NCBI GenBank assembly: GCA_013698165.1 | Contig: JACCVN010000528.1 | Location: forward strand, 1 to 5,517 | Direction of reading: 5' to 3' | DNA: 5,517 nt | Source: Parachlamydiaceae bacterium | GTDB lineage: Bacteria > Chlamydiota > Chlamydiia > Chlamydiales > Parachlamydiaceae | Shown: one piece after another, positions 1-5,517 of the stretch | Layout: every line of letters starts with the position of its first letter | How positions within the stretch are numbered: the stretch's first letter is position 1 | The notes under the pieces: generated by a model | Database searches by the model: none | Told to the model about the DNA's origin: nothing | Seen by the model: only the letters and a program-made list of their open reading frames with translations | Made by a program: the position numbers and the translations under genes

Positions 1-864
1 TCCATAAATCCCTTTAATCGTCAGCATTTTAAAGATCACAAGATCCCAATCGATATTGGTGTTTGGAGGAAGGATGCCTAAGAGGGCAATATTCGCGCCA
101 TGTTGTGAGAGTTCCAGCAAGGTTGCAAAACCTTTAGGGCTGCCCGACATTTCCATACCGACAGTAAAACCATGAGTAATCCGTAGTTTTTTCATCACAT
201 CGGTAAGCGATTCAGTAGCGACATTTACCGCTGCATCAGCGCCTAATTCTTTTGCTAATGAAAGACGATAATCATTGACGTCAGTGATGACAACATTTCT
301 GGCACCTGCTTTTTTAGCAATTGCTACAGCCATGATACCAATAGGGCCTGCACCTGTGATTAATACGTCTTCGCCTACAAGATCACAACAAAGGGCAGTA
401 TGTGTAGCGTTTCCAAAGGGGTCAAAAATTGCAGCCAGATCATCCGAAACAGTGGATGGTAATGAAAACACATTTTCGGCAGGGAGTTTTAGATATTCCG
501 CAAAACAGCCAGGGCTTTTAACTCCTACACCAATAGTATTCATGCATACATGTTTTTTGCCTTTGAGACAGTTCGGGCAAACACCGCATGTTAGATGGCC
601 TTCACCGCTTACGCGTTCGCCAACTTTTAAGCCGACCACATTTTTACCCAGTTCGGCAATTTCACCCATGAATTCGTGACCAATGACAAGGGGAGTGGGG
701 ACAGTTTTTTGCGCCCATTCATCCCATTTATAGATGTGCACATCAGTACCGCAAATGGAAGTTTTGCGGACTTTTATGAGGACTTCATCATCTTTGATCG
801 TTGGAATGGGAACATCTTCCATCCATAATCCGGGCGCTGCTATCTTTTTGACTAATGCTTTCAT
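1..864 (-). CDS. tdh: L-threonine 3-dehydrogenase, 3' end cut by window
   Basis: This is a zinc- and NAD-dependent medium-chain dehydrogenase that oxidises L-threonine to 2-amino-3-ketobutyrate in the cytoplasm, the first step of threonine conversion to glycine. The window holds 288 codons; the family is about 341 residues, so roughly the last 50 lie beyond position 1. Visible signatures are the catalytic-zinc residues C38 (ICGTD) and H63-E64 (IGHEF), the structural-zinc cysteines C93, C96, C99 and C107, the FDPFGNATHT block at 147-156, the Rossmann loop GAGPIG at 171-176, and D195 at the end of the next strand (VVITD), which favours NAD over NADP. The stretch ends in IKGIYG, matching the E. 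coli enzyme as remembered. The ATG at 862-864 gives the expected MKALV start, but only a weak GGA precedes it. No frameshift or missing key residue is seen. Its pathway partner kbl lies upstream on the same strand, separated by an unknown gene. Confidence 0.97.
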   Translation of the reverse strand, partial: MKALVKKIAAPGLWMEDVPIPTIKDDEVLIKVRKTSICGTDVHIYKWDEWAQKTVPTPLVIGHEFMGEIAELGKNVVGLKVGERVSGEGHLTCGVCPNCLKGKKHVCMNTIGVGVKSPGCFAEYLKLPAENVFSLPSTVSDDLAAIFDPFGNATHTALCCDLVGEDVLITGAGPIGIMAVAIAKKAGARNVVITDVNDYRLSLAKELGADAAVNVATESLTDVMKKLRITHGFTVGMEMSGSPKGFATLLELSQHGANIALLGILPPNTNIDWDLVIFKMLTIKGIYG

Positions 865-875
865 AAAAATCCATG

Positions 876-941
876 GTTGAATGGCACGTTTATCAGTTAA
901 TTACAATTATGTGTGTAAATAAATAATTGAAACATTCCAAC
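876..941 (-). other. Possible fold in the tdh leader RNA
   Basis: Read on the minus strand, the tdh leader contains two nested complementary segments. The inner one is CAATTAT (929-923) with ATAATTG (910-904), 7 pairs around a 12-nt loop. The outer one is GTTGgAATG (941-933) with CATTCAAC (883-876), 8 pairs with one bulged G. The outer stem ends about 11 nt before the tdh ATG, just upstream of the weak GGA ribosome site at 870-872, so it could affect translation. The stems are AT-rich and such pairings arise easily by chance in this composition. No known riboswitch class is recognised. Confidence 0.2.
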
Positions 942-950
942 AAATTTAAG

Positions 951-970
951 TAATGTTAGAAATAACATTA
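951..970. promoter_or_regulatory. Perfect inverted repeat over the tdh promoter, possible operator
   Basis: The arms TAATGTTA (951-958) and TAACATTA (963-970) are exact reverse complements separated by GAAA (959-962). The repeat overlaps the predicted minus-strand -10 box (967-972) and the expected transcription start near 960, a position where a bound repressor would block RNA polymerase. With only one G-C pair per arm and no T-run after it on either strand, it makes a poor terminator, so a protein-binding site is the better reading. No regulator is encoded in the window, and the repeat could be chance in AT-rich DNA. Confidence 0.4.
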
Positions 971-995
971 TACCTGCTATCGATTTTTTTAGCAA
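967..995 (-). promoter_or_regulatory. Predicted sigma-70-type promoter for tdh
   Basis: On the minus strand, TTGCTA (995-990) is followed after exactly 17 bp by a consensus TATAAT (972-967). The -35 box matches TTGACA at 4 of 6 positions and the -10 box at 6 of 6. Transcription would start near 960, giving a leader of about 95 nt before tdh. The site begins only a few bases beyond the stop codon of the upstream unknown gene, so tdh may be transcribed separately from kbl as well as by read-through. Confidence 0.55.
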
Positions 996-1002
996 GATTG
1001 AA

Positions 1003-1815
1003 TCAGTTTTTCACAGGCTTTGGCATGTTGCTCAAAGTCAGGGCAGTATAGCTGTCATCACTGACGATTGCATCAGCAAATTGTACTGATTCAGAAATAC
1101 CATTGTTTTGATCAACATTAAGATATGAAATAATTGTGCCACAAGGCTGTCTGCAATAAAAATTGAACTGCGTAGTTCCAAGTATCGGTGAGATCAGATA
1201 AGCCGCCGAAGGGTAAAGCGGTAGAGCTTCATTGATGTTCTCAATATTTTGTAGGATAGTGGGTCTTCGAGTGGTCGGTTCAATTTTAAAGAAGGACAAT
1301 AATTTAAGAATTTTGTCTTTAGGATTTTCCTGTGCGTCATAGGGGACAGCAAGCTGGTTTGCCCAAATGCGCCAAAAAGCAGGATCTTCAGCAAGAATTT
1401 TAATTTCATGTGAAATTTCGGGTGAGTGTAAACCCTGTTTTTCAAGTTTAATAAAGGTTTCATTTAAAAATTCTTGTGATAACTCTGAGAGAATAAGAGT
1501 TTTGGGCGCAATGACATTACTTTTTTGATCAGCCATGGTTTGACCCCCCATTGAACCTTTAACCACATCTACAATAAACTTAACTACATTCCTTATCAGT
1601 TGAATAATTATTTTTAAGGCATGAGAAACACCTGCAATAATAGTATTTTTTATTTTAACTAATGATGTCATAAGATCGCTTTGCTTTAAATGCGTAGCCA
1701 CTCCCTGGATTTTTTTGTCGCTTGGAGATGAGGCTGGAGCTGGCGTATTAACTCCCACACTTGCCGATTGGCCTTGTTCAAATTTGGAAGGTGCTACGCT
1801 AGACGTTGCATTCAT
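1003..1815 (-). CDS. Unknown 270-residue protein between kbl and tdh, possible secreted or membrane-associated protein
   Basis: I do not recognise this family. Residues 1-47 are low complexity, rich in Ser, Ala, Pro, Gln and Thr, with no classical signal peptide. Residues 52-86 are strongly hydrophobic but carry regularly spaced polar residues (K54, H65, K68, Q72, R75, K79, D83, K86; steps mostly 3 or 4), predicting a long amphipathic, net-positive helix rather than a clean membrane span. A short Gly/Met/Gln linker follows. Residues 105-270 look like a mixed helical and strand domain with tryptophans at 148 and 151 and a CRQPC pair (C221, C225). The ATG at 1813-1815 overlaps the kbl stop as ATGA and is preceded by AAGGTG at 1821-1826, so translation is probably coupled to kbl. 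A disordered N-terminus plus a membrane-seeking helix is compatible with a chlamydial type III substrate, but this is inference only. The good start signal and 270 open codons support a real gene. Confidence 0.8.
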   Translation of the reverse strand: MNATSSVAPSKFEQGQSASVGVNTPAPASSPSDKKIQGVATHLKQSDLMTSLVKIKNTIIAGVSHALKIIIQLIRNVVKFIVDVVKGSMGGQTMADQKSNVIAPKTLILSELSQEFLNETFIKLEKQGLHSPEISHEIKILAEDPAFWRIWANQLAVPYDAQENPKDKILKLLSFFKIEPTTRRPTILQNIENINEALPLYPSAAYLISPILGTTQFNFYCRQPCGTIISYLNVDQNNGISESVQFADAIVSDDSYTALTLSNMPKPVKN

Positions 1816-3002
1816 GAAATCACCTTAAGGTTTTTGCCTACAGATTCAAATGCAGTGATAGCTCTATCAATATCTTCTTTCGAATGAGCAGCGGAAATTT
1901 GTACTCTGATGCGGGCTTTACCTTGTGGAACGACAGGATAGCTGAAACCGATGACATAAATGCCTTGATCCAGCATTTGACGTGCAAATTCTTGAGCAAC
2001 TTTAGCATCACCTAGCATCACAGGAATGATCGGATGGCTTCCGGGCACCAGATTGAAGCCTAAAGCGCTCATTTTTTCTCTAAAGTAGGAACTATTTTCC
2101 TTCAGCTTTTTACGTAGATCATTTTTACTTTCAATAAGCTCCAGAACTTTTATAGATGCTGTGGCGATGCTAGGAGCAAGAGTATTTGAAAATAAATAGG
2201 GACGTGAACGTTGACGAAGCCATTCGATGATCTTGCCTCTACCTGAAGTATATCCCCCTGAAGCACCACCAAGGGCTTTTCCGAGCGTTCCCGTAATGAT
2301 ATCGACCCTGTCCTCAACCCCACAATATTCTGGAGTGCCCCTTCCATTTTCACCGACAAATCCAACAGCATGGCTATCATCAACCATTACAAGGGCGCCA
2401 TATTTATCAGCAAGGTCGCAGATGGCTTTAAGATTAGCGATAGAACCATCCATTGAAAATACACCGTCAGTAGCGATTAATTTAAATCGGCAGCCTTCAG
2501 CTTCTTTTAAACGTGCTTCTAAATCTTGCATATCGTTGTTGTTATAGCGCAGGCGTTTGGCTTTGCAAAGTCGAATTCCGTCAATAATACTTGCATGGTT
2601 AAGGGCGTCGCTGATTACAGCATCTTCTTCACCAAGAATAGTTTCAAAGAGGCCGCCATTAGCATCAAAGCAAGAAGAATAGAGGATGGTATCTTCTGTT
2701 TTCAAGAATTCTGAGAGTTTTTTTTCTAGCTGGTGATGTACAGATTGAGTCCCGCAGATAAAGCGGACAGAAGAAAGGCCAAAGCCATAATGATCGTAGC
2801 TCTCTTTGGCAGAAGCGATCACGTCGGGATTATTTGCTAACCCTAAATAATTATTAGCGCAAAAATTAAGAACATTTCGCCCATCGGCAATTTTGATGCT
2901 CGCTTGCTGGGGGGAAACAATTTCTCTTTCTTGTTTGTAGAGGCCATTTGCTTTAAGCTCAGCGATTTGTTTTTCAAAATGTTGGATAAATTCTTGTCGC
3001 AT
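1812..3002 (-). CDS. kbl: 2-amino-3-ketobutyrate CoA ligase (glycine C-acetyltransferase)
   Basis: This PLP enzyme of the alpha-oxoamine synthase family (with BioF and HemA) cleaves 2-amino-3-ketobutyrate with CoA to glycine and acetyl-CoA, the second step after Tdh. It is 396 residues long, against about 398 in E. coli. Visible landmarks are NFCANNYLGL (46-55), RFICGTQSVHHQLE (80-93), H136 in ALNHAS, which stacks on the PLP ring in the family, VDDSHAVGF with D208 and H211 (207-215), the PLP-binding lysine K242 in TLGKALGGASGGY (239-251), SNTLAP (272-277), and R366 in RIRVQISAAH, expected to bind the substrate carboxylate. NNYLGL together with TLGKALGG fits Kbl better than BioF, and nearby tdh settles it. 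The ATG at 3000-3002 has AAAGAG upstream at 3009-3014. The end overlaps the next gene by 4 bases. All key residues are present. Confidence 0.96.
   Translation of the reverse strand: MRQEFIQHFEKQIAELKANGLYKQEREIVSPQQASIKIADGRNVLNFCANNYLGLANNPDVIASAKESYDHYGFGLSSVRFICGTQSVHHQLEKKLSEFLKTEDTILYSSCFDANGGLFETILGEEDAVISDALNHASIIDGIRLCKAKRLRYNNNDMQDLEARLKEAEGCRFKLIATDGVFSMDGSIANLKAICDLADKYGALVMVDDSHAVGFVGENGRGTPEYCGVEDRVDIITGTLGKALGGASGGYTSGRGKIIEWLRQRSRPYLFSNTLAPSIATASIKVLELIESKNDLRKKLKENSSYFREKMSALGFNLVPGSHPIIPVMLGDAKVAQEFARQMLDQGIYVIGFSYPVVPQGKARIRVQISAAHSKEDIDRAITAFESVGKNLKVIS
1821..1826 (-). promoter_or_regulatory. Ribosome binding site for the unknown gene, inside the end of kbl
   Basis: On the minus strand, AAGGTG lies 5 nt before the ATG at 1813-1815, within the last codons of kbl. 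This good Shine-Dalgarno match and the ATGA overlap fix the start of the downstream gene and suggest that ribosomes ending kbl reinitiate there. Confidence 0.65.
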
Positions 3003-3008
3003 GTCGAT

Positions 3009-3014
3009 CTCTTT
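3009..3014 (-). promoter_or_regulatory. Ribosome binding site for kbl
   Basis: AAAGAG on the minus strand sits 6 nt before the kbl ATG. It is a moderate Shine-Dalgarno match at a usual distance and supports the chosen start. Confidence 0.55.
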
Positions 3015-3045
3015 AATTTAATGGGGTTATGGACCTTTTGAATTG

Positions 3046-3074
3046 ATCTTACTTGAGAAGAAGGGAGATTTCAA
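3046..3074 (-). promoter_or_regulatory. Predicted promoter for kbl
   Basis: On the minus strand, TTGAAA (3074-3069, 5 of 6 to TTGACA) is followed after 17 bp by TAAGAT (3051-3046, 4 of 6 to TATAAT). Transcription would begin near 3039, giving a leader of about 37 nt before kbl. The ideal spacing supports it; the -10 match is only moderate. Confidence 0.45.
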
Positions 3075-3128
3075 GCTAGAAGTCAGCCTAGCGTTTGGAA
3101 ATTAAAACAATGTTAGTGGCCGTGGCGG

Positions 3129-3189
3129 TTGCAGGAGAAATTATCTTTTCTATAAGAATTTGCATACAAATGGGTTGCTATGCGAGAAT
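3129..3189 (+). promoter_or_regulatory. Candidate dnaN promoter region
   Basis: Two weak candidates read toward dnaN. The first is TTGCAG (3129-3134), 16 bp, then TATAAG (3151-3156). The second is TTGCAT (3160-3165), 18 bp, then GAGAAT (3184-3189), preceded by TG at 3181-3182, as in an extended -10. Neither is close to consensus overall and sequence alone does not choose between them. A promoter is expected somewhere here, because the upstream gene kbl is transcribed in the opposite direction. Confidence 0.3.
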
Positions 3190-3229
3190 ATTGCCTTAAA
3201 GTAGACTCTTTTCGCCGATCCTGTTTATT

Positions 3230-3236
3230 AAGGAAG
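3230..3236 (+). promoter_or_regulatory. Ribosome binding site for dnaN
   Basis: AAGGAAG lies 5 nt before the ATG at 3242-3244, a strong Shine-Dalgarno match at good spacing. It confirms the dnaN start. Confidence 0.75.
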
Positions 3237-3241
3237 TACCT

Positions 3242-4363
3242 ATGAAGTTTGTCATTTCTACGCAAGAGCTTAATTATCTGCTCTCAAAATGTCTAAATAT
3301 TGTGTCTGCAAAGCCCACGATTCCGATCTTATCAAATTTGTTGATAGAGGCTATTAATGATGAGCTAATTTTTACTGCTACAGATTTAACAGTGGGTATT
3401 CGCTGTTTTACTGATGCAAAAATCCTTGAAGAGGGATCGACAACGCTGCCAGCGCGCAAATTAGCGCAGCTTGCTCGGGAGCTGACGGCGGTCAATTTAG
3501 AAATTTCGACAAATAGTAATGAAACGACAGAAATTATTGCCAATAGCTCGCGCTTTAAGCTCAATGGAATGAGCCGCAATGAGTTTCCTGCTTTGCCTTC
3601 CTTGGAAGAGGCAATGCAAATTACAGTCAAGCAGGCCCATCTTAAAGAGATGCTTTATCGAACAGCTTTTGCTGTTTCACGCGAAGATAGTCGCTATGTA
3701 CTTACAGGAGTATTTCTTTCAATTGCAGATGGCAAAGCAACGTTTGCAGGTACTGACGGCAAGCGTTTAGCGCGCGCTTTTATGGATGTTAACATCGATT
3801 CATCATTTAAGGGGACTTATATTATCCCATTAAAAGCTGTGGAAGAGATACTTAAGAGTTTGCTTGAAGAGGGTGATGCTGTCATATACCTGATGAATGA
3901 CAAAATTGCTGTGCATGCTAATCAAACTATCATGATTACAAAGTTGCTTTCAGGCGATTATCCTGATATCGACAGAGTGATCCCTCAGACCAGCGAAATC
4001 GTTGTCAATTTGCACCGCGAAGAGCTGATGACTTTGTTGCGACAAATCTCACTCTTTACTTCGGAGCAGAGCCATTCCGTAAGATTTGCTTTTGCTCCTG
4101 GAGAAGTCACAATCAGCGCCAATACCATGGATGTTGGCGAGGGTAAGGTGAGCATGCCTGTGAACTATCATGGCAAGAAACTTGAAATCGCTTTTAACCC
4201 AGGTTTCTTCCTGGATATTTTGCGGCATAGCCGTGGGGAAACAGTCTCATTAGCTATAACAGATGCCTATAACCCCGGCGTGATCACAGATGATGGCGCC
4301 ACTACCGGAGCGTCAGCTTCTCCGTTATTTGTGCTGATGCCAATGCGTCTAAATGAGGAGTAG
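3242..4363 (+). CDS. dnaN: DNA polymerase III subunit beta (sliding clamp)
   Basis: This is the ring-shaped dimeric clamp that encircles DNA and tethers DNA polymerase III and other polymerases, mismatch-repair and ligase partners. It has 373 residues, against about 366 in the family. Three clamp domains fit at roughly 1-122, 129-248 and 252-373. Recognisable segments are ELIFTATDLT (41-50), SRFKLNGMSRNEFPALP (103-119), FAVSREDSRYVLTGV (143-157), TDGKRLA (171-177), TKLLSGDYPD (233-242) and the closing LMPMRL (365-370), which forms part of the partner-binding pocket. The NPGVITD stretch (344-350) and the wording of the third domain resemble chlamydial DnaN as remembered. A Gly/Ala/Ser/Thr-rich insert of about 7 residues around 351-360 precedes the final strand and probably explains the extra length. 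The ATG at 3242 has a strong ribosome site. recF follows with no gap. Confidence 0.97.
   Translation: MKFVISTQELNYLLSKCLNIVSAKPTIPILSNLLIEAINDELIFTATDLTVGIRCFTDAKILEEGSTTLPARKLAQLARELTAVNLEISTNSNETTEIIANSSRFKLNGMSRNEFPALPSLEEAMQITVKQAHLKEMLYRTAFAVSREDSRYVLTGVFLSIADGKATFAGTDGKRLARAFMDVNIDSSFKGTYIIPLKAVEEILKSLLEEGDAVIYLMNDKIAVHANQTIMITKLLSGDYPDIDRVIPQTSEIVVNLHREELMTLLRQISLFTSEQSHSVRFAFAPGEVTISANTMDVGEGKVSMPVNYHGKKLEIAFNPGFFLDILRHSRGETVSLAITDAYNPGVITDDGATTGASASPLFVLMPMRLNEE
4355..4360 (+). promoter_or_regulatory. Ribosome binding site for recF inside dnaN
   Basis: GAGGAG occupies the last two sense codons of dnaN and lies 3 nt before the GTG start of recF, with the dnaN TAG filling the gap. The spacing is shorter than ideal. 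It is the only purine-rich site close enough to serve the GTG at 4364, and it supports coupled translation. Confidence 0.5.
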
Positions 4364-5440
4364 GTGGTCTACTTAAAATCTCTTTATCTGCACAACTTTC
4401 GTCTATATGAAGAGGCGTATGTTGAGTTTTGTCCTGGTGTGAACTGGATCTCCGGACGCAATGCTTGTGGTAAAACCTCATTGCTGGAAGCTATCCATTT
4501 GTTGGCATCAGGACGTTCATTTCGAACACATCAATTAGTCAATCTTATTCGACATCAGAGTTCCCATTTTTATTTAGAAGCACATTTTATTAAGCATGGC
4601 ATCGCACAAAAGTTGCGGATGGTCCATAGCCCTAAAGAGCGCAAAATATTTATCAATAATACACAATGCACCTCAGTGTCAAATCTGATTGGGTTATTGT
4701 TAAGTGTCGTATTATCTCCTGACGATTTAAGTTTGATCTCTGGGGCTCCCCAAGAACGTCGACAATACTTAGATGCACAATTAGCGCAGGTGGACCCTTT
4801 GTATTTACACCATCTGAGCCGCTATCAGCGTGCCATGCGGCAGCGTAACACGCTTTTAAAGACAAAAAATTTAAGTACCATCGAAGGTTGGGAATATGAA
4901 ATGGCCAACTCAGCGGCTTATATTCTTAAAAAAAGACTTCCTCTCATTGAACAGCTGCAAAATGAAGCTACACCGTTGCATCAATTAATCTCTGAAGAGC
5001 CTGTAGCTCTCACCCTTAATTACAGGCCTACAGGAAAGATTGAAGGGGATCCGAACTACTTTCGGGAGTTGTATATTGAACAGTATCAGAAAAATCGCGA
5101 GCGTGAAATGATGCTTGCCAGCACGCTTATTGGCCCACATAAAGATGATATTACGATCGCTATCGGCAGCAAAGAAGCACGTTATTTTGCTAGTGAAGGC
5201 CAGCAGCGCAGTTGTGCAGCTTCTTTAAGACTCGCCGAATGGAATTTATTGCATGCGAATAGTGAAGTGATGCCTTTAATGATTATAGATGATATCAATA
5301 CAAGTTTAGATGCCGAGCGCTGCCGCCGTCTTTTTCAGCAGATCAACAAGCTCTCACAAGTTTTTGTGAGCTCTACATTGCCTCTACCTGAAGAATTCCG
5401 TGATCGCGAGCACATGGTCATTTGTCCAGGAGCATTTTAG
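4364..5440 (+). CDS. recF: DNA replication and repair protein RecF
   Basis: RecF is an SMC-like ABC ATPase that, with RecO and RecR, loads RecA on gapped DNA and helps restart stalled forks. The 358 residues match the usual length of about 357. It opens with LKSLYLHNFRLYEE (4-17), the RecF start pattern. It also has Walker A GRNACGKT (31-38), GRSFR (50-54), LSPDDLSLISGAPQERRQYLD (117-137), GPHKDD (257-262), the ABC signature ASEGQQRS (276-283) and Walker B LMIIDDINTSLD (305-316) with D309 and D310. The start is GTG at 4364, directly after the dnaN stop, with no in-frame ATG nearby. The N-terminal alignment supports the GTG. The C-terminus after residue 340 is poorly conserved, as in Chlamydia. 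It is likely co-transcribed with dnaN, as no promoter space exists between them. Confidence 0.96.
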   Translation: MVYLKSLYLHNFRLYEEAYVEFCPGVNWISGRNACGKTSLLEAIHLLASGRSFRTHQLVNLIRHQSSHFYLEAHFIKHGIAQKLRMVHSPKERKIFINNTQCTSVSNLIGLLLSVVLSPDDLSLISGAPQERRQYLDAQLAQVDPLYLHHLSRYQRAMRQRNTLLKTKNLSTIEGWEYEMANSAAYILKKRLPLIEQLQNEATPLHQLISEEPVALTLNYRPTGKIEGDPNYFRELYIEQYQKNREREMMLASTLIGPHKDDITIAIGSKEARYFASEGQQRSCAASLRLAEWNLLHANSEVMPLMIIDDINTSLDAERCRRLFQQINKLSQVFVSSTLPLPEEFRDREHMVICPGAF

Positions 5441-5479
5441 TACGCTGTCAAGGTAGAAATAGTCTGAAATTCTATCTTA

Positions 5480-5514
5480 CCAATTTACTAGTGCTTCGTC
5501 ACACTAGTCCTTGG
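5480..5514 (+). terminator. Hairpin after recF, possible transcription terminator
   Basis: ACTAGTG (5487-5493) and CACTAGT (5502-5508) form a perfect 7-bp stem around an 8-nt loop. Outer segments CCAA (5480-5483) and TTGG (5511-5514) can add 4 pairs across a 3-by-2 internal loop. It starts 40 bp after the recF stop, a plausible place for a terminator of the dnaN-recF transcript. No T-run is visible before the window ends 3 bases later, so intrinsic termination cannot be confirmed. A weaker, partly competing hairpin pairs GGTA and ATAG (5452-5462) with CTAT and TACC (5472-5481). Confidence 0.35.
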
Positions 5515-5517
5515 AGA

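Noticed and set aside
275..679. A 134-codon open frame on the plus strand opposite tdh.
   Set aside because: It is antisense to a well-conserved tdh coding region, with a Pro/Ser/Thr-rich composition typical of an antisense reading.
951..970. The inverted repeat read as an intrinsic terminator for the unknown gene.
   Set aside because: It has one G-C pair per arm and no T-run after it on the minus strand, and it overlaps a consensus -10 box. The operator reading fits better.
2227..2547. A 106-codon open frame on the plus strand opposite kbl.
   Set aside because: It is antisense to the conserved PLP-binding core of kbl and has no start signal or recognisable motif.
3028..3036. TTATGGACC near the kbl start, considered as a DnaA box because dnaN is close by.
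   Set aside because: It differs from TTATNCACA at two positions, no second box is nearby, and there is no AT-rich unwinding region or dnaA gene. It does not support an origin.
3110..3199. A 29-codon open frame on the plus strand (starts MLVAVAVAGE) upstream of dnaN.
   Set aside because: It has no ribosome binding site, overlaps the candidate dnaN promoters, is very short and resembles nothing known. It is most likely chance.
3274..3630. A 118-codon open frame on the minus strand inside dnaN.
   Set aside because: It lies wholly antisense to the clearly recognisable dnaN and has no family resemblance, so it is a shadow of the real gene.

Overview
The window looks like chromosomal DNA from an environmental member of the Chlamydiae (a Parachlamydia, Protochlamydia or Waddlia-type organism). 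The main support is that the DnaN and RecF proteins resemble the chlamydial versions as I remember them: DnaN ends in NPG.ITD followed by MPMRL, and RecF has ASEGQQRS and an IIDD Walker B. The order dnaN-recF is also found in Chlamydia. The genus is inference, because no alignment could be run. By eye the base composition is moderately AT-rich, and the intergenic stretches are richer in AT.

Layout: two divergent blocks face away from a 239-bp intergenic region at 3003-3241. To the left, on the minus strand, lie kbl (1812-3002), an unrecognised 270-residue gene (1003-1815) and the first 288 codons of tdh (864 down to the window edge). To the right, on the plus strand, lie dnaN (3242-4363) and recF (4364-5440). 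A 77-bp tail with inverted repeats follows recF. No RNA gene, insertion sequence, CRISPR array or prophage gene is visible, and no stretch without a gene exceeds 300 bases.

Function: Tdh and Kbl form the two-step threonine-to-glycine pathway. Tdh oxidises L-threonine to 2-amino-3-ketobutyrate, and Kbl splits that with CoA into glycine and acetyl-CoA. In many bacteria the two genes are adjacent. Here the unknown gene sits between them, overlaps the end of kbl by 4 bases, and is separated from tdh by 138 bp. That 138-bp gap holds a good minus-strand promoter (TTGCTA, 17 bp, TATAAT) whose -10 box lies inside a perfect 8-4-8 inverted repeat. tdh may therefore have its own, possibly repressed, promoter. 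DnaN (sliding clamp) and RecF (gap-repair ATPase) are an ordinary replication and repair pair with no intergenic space.

The most interesting items are the unknown gene (a low-complexity N-terminus, then a long amphipathic cationic helix, compatible with a secreted or membrane-surface protein) and the palindrome on the tdh promoter. The rest is conventional housekeeping, and I see no convincing new multi-gene system.
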